A DNA stretch of 64,000 nucleotides, taken from positions 1,116,001 through 1,180,000 of the forward strand of contig NZ_CP051131.1 in assembly GCF_013378075.1 (NCBI RefSeq), in the 5' to 3' direction. Both the position numbers and the translations under genes were made by a program. The DNA comes from Parasphingopyxis algicola (GTDB lineage Bacteria > Pseudomonadota > Alphaproteobacteria > Sphingomonadales > Sphingomonadaceae). Within the stretch, counting starts at the first letter, position 1; each line of letters begins with the position of its first letter. Below are positions 37,132 to 45,396 of this stretch, piece after piece. The notes under the pieces were generated by a model. It saw only the letters and a program-made list of their open reading frames with translations, made no database searches and was not told where the DNA came from.

Positions 37132-38628
37132 CTACCCCATCGTCGGGATCACGAACGCATTGCTGCCGTCGCCGCCGCCATCGGGCCAGCGCTGGGTGAT
37201 CGTCTTGATCTTGGTCCAGAATTTGACGCCTTCCATGCCGTGCTGGTTGGTGTCGCCGAAACCCGAGCGTTTCCAGCCGCCAAAGGTGTGATAGGCGACG
37301 GGCACCGGGATCGGAACGTTGATGCCGACCATCCCGACATTGACCCGGTGCGCGAATTCGCGGGCGGCATGGCCGTTGCGCGTGAAGATCGCGACGCCGT
37401 TGCCATATTGATGCTTCGAAGGCAGTTCGAGCGCTTCCTCGAAGGTCTTGGCGCGCACCATCTGGAGAACGGGGCCGAAAATCTCTTCCTTGTAGCTCTC
37501 CATGCCCGGCTTCACATGATCGAACAGCGACGGACCGATGAAAAAGCCGTTTTCATGGCCTTGGAGGCTGAAACCGCGGCCGTCGACGACCAGCTCGGCG
37601 CCCTCGTCGACGCCGGTCTGGATCCAGTTTTCGACCCGCTGCTTGTGCTCGGCGGTCACGACGGGGCCGTAATGCGCCTCGCCGTCAGTGGAGACGCCGA
37701 CGCGCAGGGCGTCGATCGCCGGGATCATCTTCTCGCGCAACCTGTCCGCCGTCTCGTCGCCGACCGGTACGACCACGGGCAGCGCCATGCAGCGCTCGCC
37801 GGCGCTGCCAAACGCCGCGCCCGCCAGATCGTTGACCACCTGGTCGAGATCGGCGTCGGGCATGACGATGCCGTGATTCTTCGCGCCGCCCATCGCTTGG
37901 ACCCGCTTGCCGTTCTCGGTTCCGCGCTGATAGACATAATGGGCGATATCGGTCGAGCCGACAAAGCTCACCGCCTTGATATCGTCATGGTCGAGGATCG
38001 CGTCCACCATCTGCTTGTCGCCATGGACGACCTGGAGGATGCCGTCGGGCAGGCCTGCTTCCTTCATCAGTTCGGCGAGCCGCACAGGAACGCTCGGATC
38101 GCGCTCGGACGGCTTGAGGATAAAGGCGTTGCCGCAGGCGATGGCCACGCCGAACATCCACATCGGGATCATCGCGGGGAAGTTGAACGGCGTGATGCCG
38201 GCCACGATGCCGAGCGGCTGGCGCATCGAATAGACGTCGATACCGGGGCCGGCGCCCTGCGTATATTCGCCCTTCAGTGCATGCGGGATGCCGCAGGCAA
38301 ACTCGATCACGTCTAATCCGCGCTGCACGTCGCCGGCGGCGTCCGCGACAACCTTGCCATGCTCGGACGACAGCAGCTCGGCCAGCTCGTCCATATGCGC
38401 CTCGACCAGCGCCTTGAACGCGAACATGACGCGCGCGCGTTTTTGCGGGTTGGTCGCCGCCCAGGCCGGCTGCGCGGCGTTGGCTGCGTCGACCGCCTTC
38501 TGCAACTCGTCGGCCGTGCCGAGCGAAACCTTCGCCTGCACTTCGCCGGTGTTCGGGTCCCAAATGTCATGCTGGCGCGATCCGCCGCCGGCTGCATTGC
38601 CACCAATGAAATGCTCCACCGTGCGCAT
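37132..38628 (-). CDS. mmsA: Methylmalonate-semialdehyde dehydrogenase (CoA-acylating)
   Basis: Converts methylmalonate semialdehyde, NAD+ and CoA to propionyl-CoA and CO2, the last step of valine degradation (498 residues). Catalytic Cys280 lies in FGSAGERCMALPV. At the place of the general-base Glu of ordinary aldehyde dehydrogenases there is Asn251 (MGGAKNH), the mark of this CoA-dependent family. Also FNFPAMIPMWMFG near 148-160 and WKRSGFGDTNQHG near the end. The start ATG is preceded by GGAGGAAAGC. Its product is the substrate of PccAB. Confidence 0.96.
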   Translation of the reverse strand: MRTVEHFIGGNAAGGGSRQHDIWDPNTGEVQAKVSLGTADELQKAVDAANAAQPAWAATNPQKRARVMFAFKALVEAHMDELAELLSSEHGKVVADAAGDVQRGLDVIEFACGIPHALKGEYTQGAGPGIDVYSMRQPLGIVAGITPFNFPAMIPMWMFGVAIACGNAFILKPSERDPSVPVRLAELMKEAGLPDGILQVVHGDKQMVDAILDHDDIKAVSFVGSTDIAHYVYQRGTENGKRVQAMGGAKNHGIVMPDADLDQVVNDLAGAAFGSAGERCMALPVVVPVGDETADRLREKMIPAIDALRVGVSTDGEAHYGPVVTAEHKQRVENWIQTGVDEGAELVVDGRGFSLQGHENGFFIGPSLFDHVKPGMESYKEEIFGPVLQMVRAKTFEEALELPSKHQYGNGVAIFTRNGHAAREFAHRVNVGMVGINVPIPVPVAYHTFGGWKRSGFGDTNQHGMEGVKFWTKIKTITQRWPDGGGDGSNAFVIPTMG

Positions 38629-38780
38629 TGCTTTCCTCCAATTTCCAAATACAAGTTGCCGCACGCCATAAACCGCAAAAGCGGGCAACGCCATGCTGTC
38701 TATATTGACGGTGGCTAAGTTTTATTTGGACGCAGCGGACCCGGGGGCGGGACGCATGCGCCGGAGGATTGGGGACGAGG

Positions 38781-40364
38781 ATGCATGAACCACATGACGC
38801 GGAAACGCTGAACGAACTCGCCGATTACTGGGCGGACAGGAAGCCCGATCATATCGGCTATCGGTTCGAGGGGCGGGAAACCACCTTCGCCGAGTTCCGC
38901 GACACGACCGTCCGCCTGTCCCGCGCCTTGCGCGCGGCCGGCATCGGCAAGGGCGACCGGATCGCCTGGATCGGCAAGAACAGCGACCGCTATTTCGCGC
39001 TCCTCTTCGGCGCGGCGCGCGCCGGGGCGGTGACGGTGCCGATCGGCTGGCGGCTCGCGCCGAAGGAGATGGCCTTCATCCTCGAGGATTCGGGCGCAGT
39101 GGCGCTGGTTGCGTCGCCCGAATTCGCCGAACTCGCGCAGGAGCTGGCCGCCGACATCCCGGCGATCCAGTGGGTGCTGGCCAGCGAACCGGGCTGCGGC
39201 ATCGACAGCCCCGAAGATTTCATGGAGAAATATGGCGACGCACCCGAACTCGAGGAGCTGCCCAAGGGGAGCGATCCGCTGGTTCAGCTCTACACGTCCG
39301 GCACGACCGGCAATCCCAAGGGCGTGGTGCTGACCCAGGGCAATTTCCTCAAGAACAGCGACGGAAACCGGCCCGAAATCCCGCATTGGGATGTCTGGGG
39401 CGAGGACGAAGCCGGGCTGCAGGTCATGCCGGTCGCGCATATCGCGGGCACCGGCTATGGCATCGCGCCGCTCAATCGCGGCGTGTCCTGCAATATCGTC
39501 GCCGAGTTCAACCCGGGCGAGATCCTCGACCTTATTCACAACAGGCATCTGACCCGCTTCTTCCTCGTGCCGGCGGCGCTGCAGATGCTGATCACCGATC
39601 CCAAGGCCGCCGAGACGGACACGAGCGGCGTCGTCCAGATCAACTACGGCGCTTCGCCCATGCCGCTCCAGTTGCTGCGCGATTGCATGAAGGCCTTTCC
39701 GAACGCGGGCTTCTGCCAGTTTTACGGGATGACCGAGACGACGGGAACGATCGTCGTGCTGCCGCCCGAGGATCACGATCCGGAGGGCAATGAGCGGATG
39801 CGCTCGGCCGGCAAGCCGCTGCCGGGCATCGAAGTGAAGATCGTCGACGAGAATGGCGAGGAGGTCGGCGTGCGCGAGGTCGGGGAAATCTGCACCCGCT
39901 CCAACGCCAATATGGCCCATTATTTCAAGCAGCCGGACAAGACCGCCGAAACGGTCGACGATGATGGCTGGCTCAGGACCGGCGACGCCGCCTATCGCGA
40001 CGAGGACGGCTATATCTACATCCACGACCGGATGAAGGACATGATCATCACCGGCGGCGAAAATGTCTATCCGGCCGAGGTCGAGAATGCGCTGTACGAG
40101 CATCCGCATGTCTCGGAAGCCGCGGTGATCGGCATCCCCGACGAGAAATGGGGCGAAGCGGTAAAGGCGATTGTCGTACCCAAGCCGAACCAGGAGGTCG
40201 ACGAGGCGCATGTCATCAGCTTCGTGCGGGAGCGGATCGCGGGCTTCAAGACGCCCAAATCGGTCGATGTGATCGCCGAGATGCCGCGCAACGCGAGCGG
40301 CAAGATCTTGCGAAAGGATTTGCGCGCACCCTATTGGGAGGGCAAGGATCGGCAGGTGAACTGA
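38781..40364 (+). CDS. Acyl-CoA synthetase (AMP-forming ligase)
   Basis: ATP-dependent CoA ligase of the ANL superfamily (527 residues). AMP-binding P-loop YTSGTTGNPKGV (about 175-186), adenine motif YGMTETTG near 315-322, RTGDAAYRDEDGYIYIHDR (hinge and A8) near 400-418, GGENVYPAEVE, and the catalytic Lys in ASGKILRKDLR near the end are all visible. The substrate is probably a medium or long-chain fatty acid or a branched acid; sequence alone does not tell. A TTG at 38769 with a nearby GGAGGA is an alternative start. Divergent from mmsA. Confidence 0.9.
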   Translation: MHEPHDAETLNELADYWADRKPDHIGYRFEGRETTFAEFRDTTVRLSRALRAAGIGKGDRIAWIGKNSDRYFALLFGAARAGAVTVPIGWRLAPKEMAFILEDSGAVALVASPEFAELAQELAADIPAIQWVLASEPGCGIDSPEDFMEKYGDAPELEELPKGSDPLVQLYTSGTTGNPKGVVLTQGNFLKNSDGNRPEIPHWDVWGEDEAGLQVMPVAHIAGTGYGIAPLNRGVSCNIVAEFNPGEILDLIHNRHLTRFFLVPAALQMLITDPKAAETDTSGVVQINYGASPMPLQLLRDCMKAFPNAGFCQFYGMTETTGTIVVLPPEDHDPEGNERMRSAGKPLPGIEVKIVDENGEEVGVREVGEICTRSNANMAHYFKQPDKTAETVDDDGWLRTGDAAYRDEDGYIYIHDRMKDMIITGGENVYPAEVENALYEHPHVSEAAVIGIPDEKWGEAVKAIVVPKPNQEVDEAHVISFVRERIAGFKTPKSVDVIAEMPRNASGKILRKDLRAPYWEGKDRQVN

Positions 40365-40400
40365 CATCCCGGATGATGCGGCCATCCGACCAAAACACCC

Positions 40401-40480
40401 GCTCGGGCTGAGCCTGTCGAAGCCCTGCCCTTTCCTCAAAACCGTTGAAAGAAAAGAACAACCCTTCGACAAGCTCAGGG
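40401..40480. repeat. Palindromic repeat, family E
   Basis: GCTGAGCCTGTCGAAGCCCT at the left and CCCTTCGACAAGCTCAGGG at the right form imperfect arms around an AT-rich centre. Similar motifs appear around 26670-26730. Located between the ligase and cysQ genes, both on the plus strand. Confidence 0.75.
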
Positions 40481-40512
40481 CCAACGGAATTGAATTACTC
40501 GAAAGGTAAGAT

Positions 40513-41313
40513 TTGCAACGCGAAACCCATCTCGAGCTGATGATCGACCTGGCGCTGAAAGCCGGAGCCGCGATCGACGCGGTCTACCGGACCGATTTCG
40601 ACGCCGAGGACAAGGGCGACGGTTCGCCGGTAACCGCCGCCGACACAGAAGCCGAGGCGATCATCGAGGCGGGGCTCAGGGCGGCCCAGCCCGATATCCC
40701 GATCCTCGCCGAAGAAGCGGCGTCGGAGGGCCGCATCCCGGAATTGGGCGATCGTTTCTTCCTCGTCGATCCGCTCGACGGGACGCGCGAATTCGTTTCG
40801 CGCAACGGCGAGTTCACGGTCAATATCGCGCTGATCGACCATGGCCGGCCGATCTCCGGCGTCGTCTACGCACCGGCGATCGACAAGCTCTATCATGGCG
40901 CGATGGGCGAAGGCGCCTTCTACCAGGAGGTCGCCCCCGGCCAGGCGCGCGCGGATGCCGAACATCCGCACGAGATCGAAGCGCGTTCCTCCTTCCACAA
41001 GAATCTCACCGCCGTGGCGAGCCGCAGCCATCGCTCGCCCGAAACCGACGCGCTGCTCGAACGGATCGGCGTCAAGGAATGCACGCCCGCCGGCTCCAGC
41101 CTCAAATTCTGTCTGCTCGCCCAAGGCTCGGCCGACGTCTATCCGCGCCTCGGCCGGACGATGGAATGGGACACGGGCGCCGGCCAGGCCGTGCTCGAAG
41201 CGGCCGGCGGACGCGTCGATATCCTCGAAGGGCAGAACGAGGCGGGACCGTTGACCTATGGCAAGAAGGACCGCGGCTTCGACAACCCCCATTTCATCGC
41301 CTGGGGAAGATGA
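40513..41313 (+). CDS. cysQ: 3'(2'),5'-bisphosphate nucleotidase CysQ-like
   Basis: Inositol monophosphatase-fold Mg2+ enzyme (266 residues) that would remove the 3' phosphate from PAP/PAPS, a sulfur assimilation by-product. Metal motifs: ILAEEAASEG (about 73-82, first Glu), FLVDPLDGTREFV (about 85-97), and the second-half WDTGAGQAVLEAAGG. Start TTG with AAAGGTAAG just upstream. Histidinol-phosphatase or inositol monophosphatase cannot be wholly excluded, but DPLDGTREF with Thr-Arg-Glu-Phe fits CysQ. Confidence 0.88.
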   Translation: MQRETHLELMIDLALKAGAAIDAVYRTDFDAEDKGDGSPVTAADTEAEAIIEAGLRAAQPDIPILAEEAASEGRIPELGDRFFLVDPLDGTREFVSRNGEFTVNIALIDHGRPISGVVYAPAIDKLYHGAMGEGAFYQEVAPGQARADAEHPHEIEARSSFHKNLTAVASRSHRSPETDALLERIGVKECTPAGSSLKFCLLAQGSADVYPRLGRTMEWDTGAGQAVLEAAGGRVDILEGQNEAGPLTYGKKDRGFDNPHFIAWGR

Positions 41314-41321
41314 TTTCTTTA

Positions 41322-41454
41322 TCAGACTCGACCTGTCGGTCGAGCGCCGCACCGGCCCGCACCCCCTCCCGGCCTCACACAGGGTACACTTATTGGGAGG
41401 CCGGGAGGGGGTGCGGGCCGGTGCGGCGATTTCCCGCTAGGGAAATTCTGACAA
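41322..41454. repeat. Complete palindromic element, family C, copy 2
   Basis: Same build as 7083-7217 in the opposite orientation: outer TCAGACTCGACC...; inner GC-rich arms GCACCGGCCCGCACCCCCT and complement; loop with GGGTACACT; then a small hairpin TTTCCC/GGGAAA and the end TTCTGACAAAC. Between the convergent cysQ and enoyl-CoA hydratase genes; arm bases differ from copy 1 with matching changes in the opposite arm. Confidence 0.9.
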
Positions 41455-41466
41455 ACCTAAACCAAA

Positions 41467-42363
41467 TCAAAACTCCGGATCGTCAAACCAGCGCGACAGG
41501 TCGGGCATGTCCGAACTGACCGTATTCGGATAATCGGCCGGGCGCTTCTCCAGGAACGACACCACGCCTTCCTTCGCGTCCTCCTGCCGTCCGCGATACC
41601 AGATTGCCCGGCTGTCCATCCGATGTGCCTCGATCGGATGCGCCGCGCCCAGCATCCGCCACAGCATCTGCCGCGTCATCGCGATCGACACCGGCGCGCT
41701 CTCCGCCGTCATCTCGGTCGCCAGAGCGCGGGCCGCGGGGATCAGCTCGTCCGGCTTGTGGATCGCCTGTACCAGCCCGCCGGCCTTGGCCTCTTCGGCC
41801 CCGAACACATCGCCCTTGTAACACCATTGCAGCGCCTGACTGATCCCGACGAGCCGCGGCAGGAACCAGCTCGACGCCGCCTCGGGGACGATCCCGCGCC
41901 GCGCAAAGACAAAGCCGAACCGCGCATGATCGGCGGCGAGACGCACATCCATCGGCAGGGTCATCGTCGAACCAACGCCGACCGCCGCGCCGTTGATCGC
42001 GCCGATCACCGGCTTCTTGCAGTTGAAGATGCGCAGAGTGAGCTGCCCGCCCCCGTCGCGCGCGCCGCGATGGTTCCAGTCGACGCTGCCATCTTCCTGC
42101 ATCGGCGTATCGCGGTCGAGCCGCTTATCGTAATCGAACGTGTCGCCGCCGGACGACAGATCGGCCCCGGCGCAAAAGGCGCGATCGCCTTGGCCCGTCA
42201 CGATCACCGCGCGGACATCGTCATCCGCATCGGCCTCGTCGAACGCGGCGATCATCTCGTGCATCATCCGCTCGGTGAACGCGTTCATTTTTTCGGGCCG
42301 GTCGAGCGTGATCGTGAAAATGCCGTCCGAAAGATCGGTCAGGATGGTTTGATAATCGGCCAT
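41467..42363 (-). CDS. Enoyl-CoA hydratase/isomerase family protein
   Basis: Crotonase-fold protein of 298 residues, longer than standard hydratases because of an insert after the oxyanion loop (DRAFCAGADLSSGGDTFDYDKRL, about 63-85, then QEDGSVDWNHRGARDGGG). A Glu is kept in RRGIVPEAASSWFLPR (about 150-165), but the other catalytic Glu position (GVGSTMTLPMD) is not Glu, so isomerase or other activity is possible. Upstream AAGAGGAGAGC. It closes the series GIY-YIG, mccA, mccB, ivd on the minus strand; a 3-methylglutaconyl-CoA hydratase role would complete leucine breakdown but is not shown by the residues. Confidence 0.84.
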   Translation of the reverse strand: MADYQTILTDLSDGIFTITLDRPEKMNAFTERMMHEMIAAFDEADADDDVRAVIVTGQGDRAFCAGADLSSGGDTFDYDKRLDRDTPMQEDGSVDWNHRGARDGGGQLTLRIFNCKKPVIGAINGAAVGVGSTMTLPMDVRLAADHARFGFVFARRGIVPEAASSWFLPRLVGISQALQWCYKGDVFGAEEAKAGGLVQAIHKPDELIPAARALATEMTAESAPVSIAMTRQMLWRMLGAAHPIEAHRMDSRAIWYRGRQEDAKEGVVSFLEKRPADYPNTVSSDMPDLSRWFDDPEF

Positions 42364-42409
42364 GGGGCTCTCCTCTTGCCGACCAGCTTCCGCCAGCTTG
42401 ACGTAAAGG

Positions 42410-42721
42410 TCAACCGTCGGGCGCGGAGTCCAATCCCAAACCGACGGCCAGATCGACCCAATTCGGATTTTCGGACTCGATCAGGTTCATCTTCCATTCG
42501 CGATGCCAGTTCTTGAGTTGCTTTTCGCGCGCGATGGCGTGTTCCATGTCGTCGAACATCTCGAAACGGACGAGGCGGGCTATTCGATAACGCGAGGCAT
42601 GGCCTTTCGAGAGCCCATTGCGATGCTGATGGAGCCGCTTCAACAAGTTCGAAGTGACGCCGATGTATAATGCGCCGTTAAACTGTTTGGCGAGAATATA
42701 GACGCAGGGTTTGCGTTCCAT
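42410..42721 (-). CDS. GIY-YIG family small endonuclease-like protein
   Basis: Intact single-domain protein of 103 residues. The GIY-YIG pair is seen as CVYILA (about 6-11) and ALYIGVTSNLLKRLHQH (about 17-33), with conserved Arg in LLKRL and the Glu in AIAREKQLKNWHREWK. Such small proteins are common in alphaproteobacteria and their role is not settled (repair, or nuclease of mobile origin). A broken relative lies at 30122-30408. A family B palindrome follows the start by 27 bases. Confidence 0.88.
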   Translation of the reverse strand: MERKPCVYILAKQFNGALYIGVTSNLLKRLHQHRNGLSKGHASRYRIARLVRFEMFDDMEHAIAREKQLKNWHREWKMNLIESENPNWVDLAVGLGLDSAPDG

Positions 42722-42747
42722 GCGCCGAGCTTAGCACAACCACAAAC

Positions 42748-42838
42748 CGTCATGCTGAACTTGTTTCAGCATCCACTCTTCAGTTTGCGACGATTATCCC
42801 AGCTGGTTGGTGGACCCTGAAACAAGTTCAGGGTGACG
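42748..42838. repeat. Palindromic repeat, family B, copy 5
   Basis: CGTCATGCTGAACTTGTTTC at the left and CCTGAAACAAGTTCAGGGTGACG at the right. It lies between the mccA stop (six bases away) and the GIY-YIG start. Confidence 0.88.
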
Positions 42839-42843
42839 AAAGC

Positions 42844-44769
42844 CTATTCCTCACTCGCCTCGATCTGCACGAGCACGGCGCCTTCGGACACCTGCCCGCC
42901 TTCTTCGGCGTTCAGCTCGGCCACCGTCCCGTCGAACGGCGCGACCAGGCTGTGCTCCATTTTCATCGCTTCGAGCGTGAGCAGTTTCTGCCCAGCCGTC
43001 ACGCTGTCTCCGGCGCCGACCGAAACGGCGATAATCTTGCCGGGCATGGGGGACAGGATCGCGCCGTCCGCGGCAGCACCGACAGCCGAGCCGCTGGCAG
43101 GTCGGGGACGAACTTCGTATGAAAACCCGTTCGAAAAGGCGATGGCCCCTCGCCCGTCCATGACGAAGGGCTTCTCGCCAGTGAAGTCGCCGATCGAAGC
43201 ATTATCAGGAAAACTAACGGTAGTTTGCTCGCCATCAACCCAAAGGACAACATTGCGCTCGCGGTCTCTGTTCAATCGAAACCCGGCAATCTCAAGATCG
43301 GCATCGTAACCAGATGGCCCCGGCCACCCCCAATCGGCGCTCATCCAAAGTGCGACGCCGCCGAGAATGTCGTGGTCGATGTCAGGTTTTTCGAAAACGT
43401 CCTGCTCTAGCGATCCGATGAAACCGGTTGTGATGTCGCCTGACCGAAACGCCTCGTGTTCGAGCAGGTTCGCCAAAAAACCAGCGTTTGTCCTGACTGG
43501 GTGAACGCGTATGGATCGGCACGCCTCAGCCAAATGATCGATCGCTTCTTCCCGGCTATCTGCTTGTTCGATCAGCTTCGCGATCATGGGGTCATAATGT
43601 GGCGAGATCGAGTCGCCTTCCTCCACCCCGCTATCCTGCCGGTCATTGTGGAAATAGCCCAGTTTCCCGCCAAAGTAGCTGAATATTTCCAACTTGCCCG
43701 TACTCGGCAAGAACCCGCTCGCCGGGTCCTCCGCATACAACCGCGCTTCCATCGCCCAGCCGTCAATCGACAGCTCGTCCTGTTTCTTCAGCAGCTCCTC
43801 GCCGCTCGCCACGCGCAGCTGCCACTCGACCAGATCCTGCCCGGTGATCTCCTCGGTCACCGGATGCTCGACCTGCAGCCGCGTGTTCATTTCCATGAAC
43901 CAGATGCGGTCGGCACGCAGGCCGTTCGAGGCGTCGGCGATGAATTCGATCGTGCCCGCGCCTTCATAATCGACCGCCTTGGCGGCGCGCACGGCGGCGG
44001 CGCAGACTTGTTCGCGCGTCGCTTCGTCCATGCCCGGCGCGGGGGCTTCCTCGATCACCTTCTGATGGCGGCGCTGGAGCGAGCAATCGCGTTCGAACAG
44101 ATGGACGACATTGCCTTGGGAATCGCCGAAGACCTGCACCTCGATATGGCGCGGGCTCTCGATCCATTTTTCCAAGAGCACGATATCGTTGCCGAACGCG
44201 GCCTTGGCCTCGCGGCGACAGGATTGCAGCGCATCCGAAAAATCCTCGGCGGCCTCGACCTTGCGCATCCCCTTGCCACCCCCGCCCGCAACGGCCTTGA
44301 TCAGGACCGGATAGCCGATCTGCTCGGCCTGTTCGGCCAGGAAATCGACGTCCTGGTTCTCGCCCAGATAGCCGGGCGTGGTCGGCACGCCCGCTTCGTC
44401 CATCAGCGTCTTCGCCGCATCCTTGAGGCCCATGGCGCGGATGCTCTCCGGCTTCGGCCCGACCCAGAGCAGGCTCGCGTCCAGAACGGCCTGCGCAAAA
44501 TCGGCATTCTCCGAGAGAAATCCGTACCCCGGATGAATCGCCTCGGCGCCCGTCTCCTTCGCCGCCGCGATAATCTTCTCGCCGACCAGATAACTCTCCG
44601 CCGCCGGCGACGGGCCTATGTGAACGGCTTCATCCGCCTCGCGCACATGCAGCGCCTTGGCATCGGCATCCGAATAGACGGCAACGGTGCGGATACCGAG
44701 TGCCCGCGCGGTACGGATGATCCGGCAGGCAATTTCGCCGCGATTGGCGATGAGGAGAGATTGGATCAC
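42844..44769 (-). CDS. mccA: Methylcrotonyl-CoA carboxylase alpha subunit (biotin carboxylase and carrier)
   Basis: Biotin-containing subunit (641 residues) of the leucine pathway carboxylase. Biotin carboxylase domain 1-450 (SLLIANRGEIACRII, KAVAGGGGKGMRKV, EMNTRLQVEHPVTE), BT-like middle region about 470-570, biotinyl domain with LEAMKMEHS near 607-615. The start is GTG overlapping the stop of the DUF559 gene (GTGA). Its ribosome site GGGGAGGATT is the end of a repeat-like stretch. The region encoding about residues 350-540 (43.15-43.75 kb) has visibly lower GC than the rest. Assigned to methylcrotonyl-CoA by its neighbours mccB and ivd. Confidence 0.92.
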   Translation of the reverse strand: MIQSLLIANRGEIACRIIRTARALGIRTVAVYSDADAKALHVREADEAVHIGPSPAAESYLVGEKIIAAAKETGAEAIHPGYGFLSENADFAQAVLDASLLWVGPKPESIRAMGLKDAAKTLMDEAGVPTTPGYLGENQDVDFLAEQAEQIGYPVLIKAVAGGGGKGMRKVEAAEDFSDALQSCRREAKAAFGNDIVLLEKWIESPRHIEVQVFGDSQGNVVHLFERDCSLQRRHQKVIEEAPAPGMDEATREQVCAAAVRAAKAVDYEGAGTIEFIADASNGLRADRIWFMEMNTRLQVEHPVTEEITGQDLVEWQLRVASGEELLKKQDELSIDGWAMEARLYAEDPASGFLPSTGKLEIFSYFGGKLGYFHNDRQDSGVEEGDSISPHYDPMIAKLIEQADSREEAIDHLAEACRSIRVHPVRTNAGFLANLLEHEAFRSGDITTGFIGSLEQDVFEKPDIDHDILGGVALWMSADWGWPGPSGYDADLEIAGFRLNRDRERNVVLWVDGEQTTVSFPDNASIGDFTGEKPFVMDGRGAIAFSNGFSYEVRPRPASGSAVGAAADGAILSPMPGKIIAVSVGAGDSVTAGQKLLTLEAMKMEHSLVAPFDGTVAELNAEEGGQVSEGAVLVQIEASEE

Positions 44770-45254
44770 GACAAATCCTCCCCGGTACGGATCGACGGGT
44801 CGGATCGTCCTCCGGACGACCCTTGACCATGCGGGGCATGGTCAACCCGCCGATGGGGACCAGCCGCGGGCTGGTGGAGGGGTCCTCCCTCACCACATCG
44901 CGCAACGATTCCCTCGATCACACCCTCCAAATTGCCCAAAACATCCCGAGCCGATATCCGCATCGTCCGATATCCCTGTTCCGCCAACGCCGCATCGCGT
45001 ACTTCATCCCTTTCCGGCCGATCGCCCATGCCATGCGCCTCGCCATCAATCTCGATCACCAGCCGCGCCGCCATACAAACGAAATCTCCCACATACGGCC
45101 CGATGGGATGCTGCCTGCGAAATTTGAAACCGCCCGGTCGCTCGCGCAGCTCGCGCCACAACAGCACCTCGGGCAGCGACATGTCCTTGCGCAGGTTACG
45201 CGCCCTGCGCACCGTATTGCGCGGCGCGTGCAAGGTCTGATGCACGCGCTTCAC
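44766..45254 (-). CDS. DUF559 (Vsr/restriction-like) endonuclease domain protein
   Basis: Protein of 162 residues. Residues about 10-120 are a DUF559 domain: NTVRRARNLRKDMSLPEVLLWRELR, KFRRQHPIGPYVGDFVC, LVIEIDGEAHG (active-site acidic residues of the PD-(D/E)XK fold) and RTMRISARDVLGN. The last 40 or so residues (from GPLHQPAAGP) are read from hairpin-rich DNA at 44797-44875 and look like non-native tail. GTG start; its SD GGGGAAGA is the end of repeat 45262-45372. It is wedged between mccB and mccA, overlapping mccA. Cellular role unknown. Confidence 0.85.
   Translation of the reverse strand: MKRVHQTLHAPRNTVRRARNLRKDMSLPEVLLWRELRERPGGFKFRRQHPIGPYVGDFVCMAARLVIEIDGEAHGMGDRPERDEVRDAALAEQGYRTMRISARDVLGNLEGVIEGIVARCGEGGPLHQPAAGPHRRVDHAPHGQGSSGGRSDPSIRTGEDLS
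44797..44875. repeat. Hairpin-rich element inside the DUF559 gene 3' end
   Basis: Three consecutive inverted repeats: GGGTCG...CGACCC, TTGACCATGC...GCATGGTCAA and ACCAGCC...GGCTGGT. The reading frame of the DUF559 gene runs through them before its stop at 44766. Confidence 0.72.
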
Positions 45255-45261
45255 GAAATCT

Positions 45262-45372
45262 TCCCCGGCACGGGGAGGTGGCAGTGCGAAGCACCGACGG
45301 AGAGCTCGCCCCTACCGAAACGGGCGACCCCTCCACCGCCTTCGGCGGTTCCCCTCCCCGTGCCGGGGAGGA
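45262..45372. repeat. Palindromic repeat, family G, between mccB and the DUF559 gene
   Basis: Left arm TCCCCGGCACGGGGAGGTGG, right arm CCCCTCCCCGTGCCGGGGA, with inner pairs GGCAGTGCGAAGC and CCTCCACCGCCTTCGGCGG. Each end alone also folds (CCCCGGCACGGGG and CCCGTGCCGGGG). On the minus strand its left end supplies the GGGGAAGA before the DUF559 start. Confidence 0.85.
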
Positions 45373-45396
45373 TTTTGGATGCGCGCATCGCCATCA

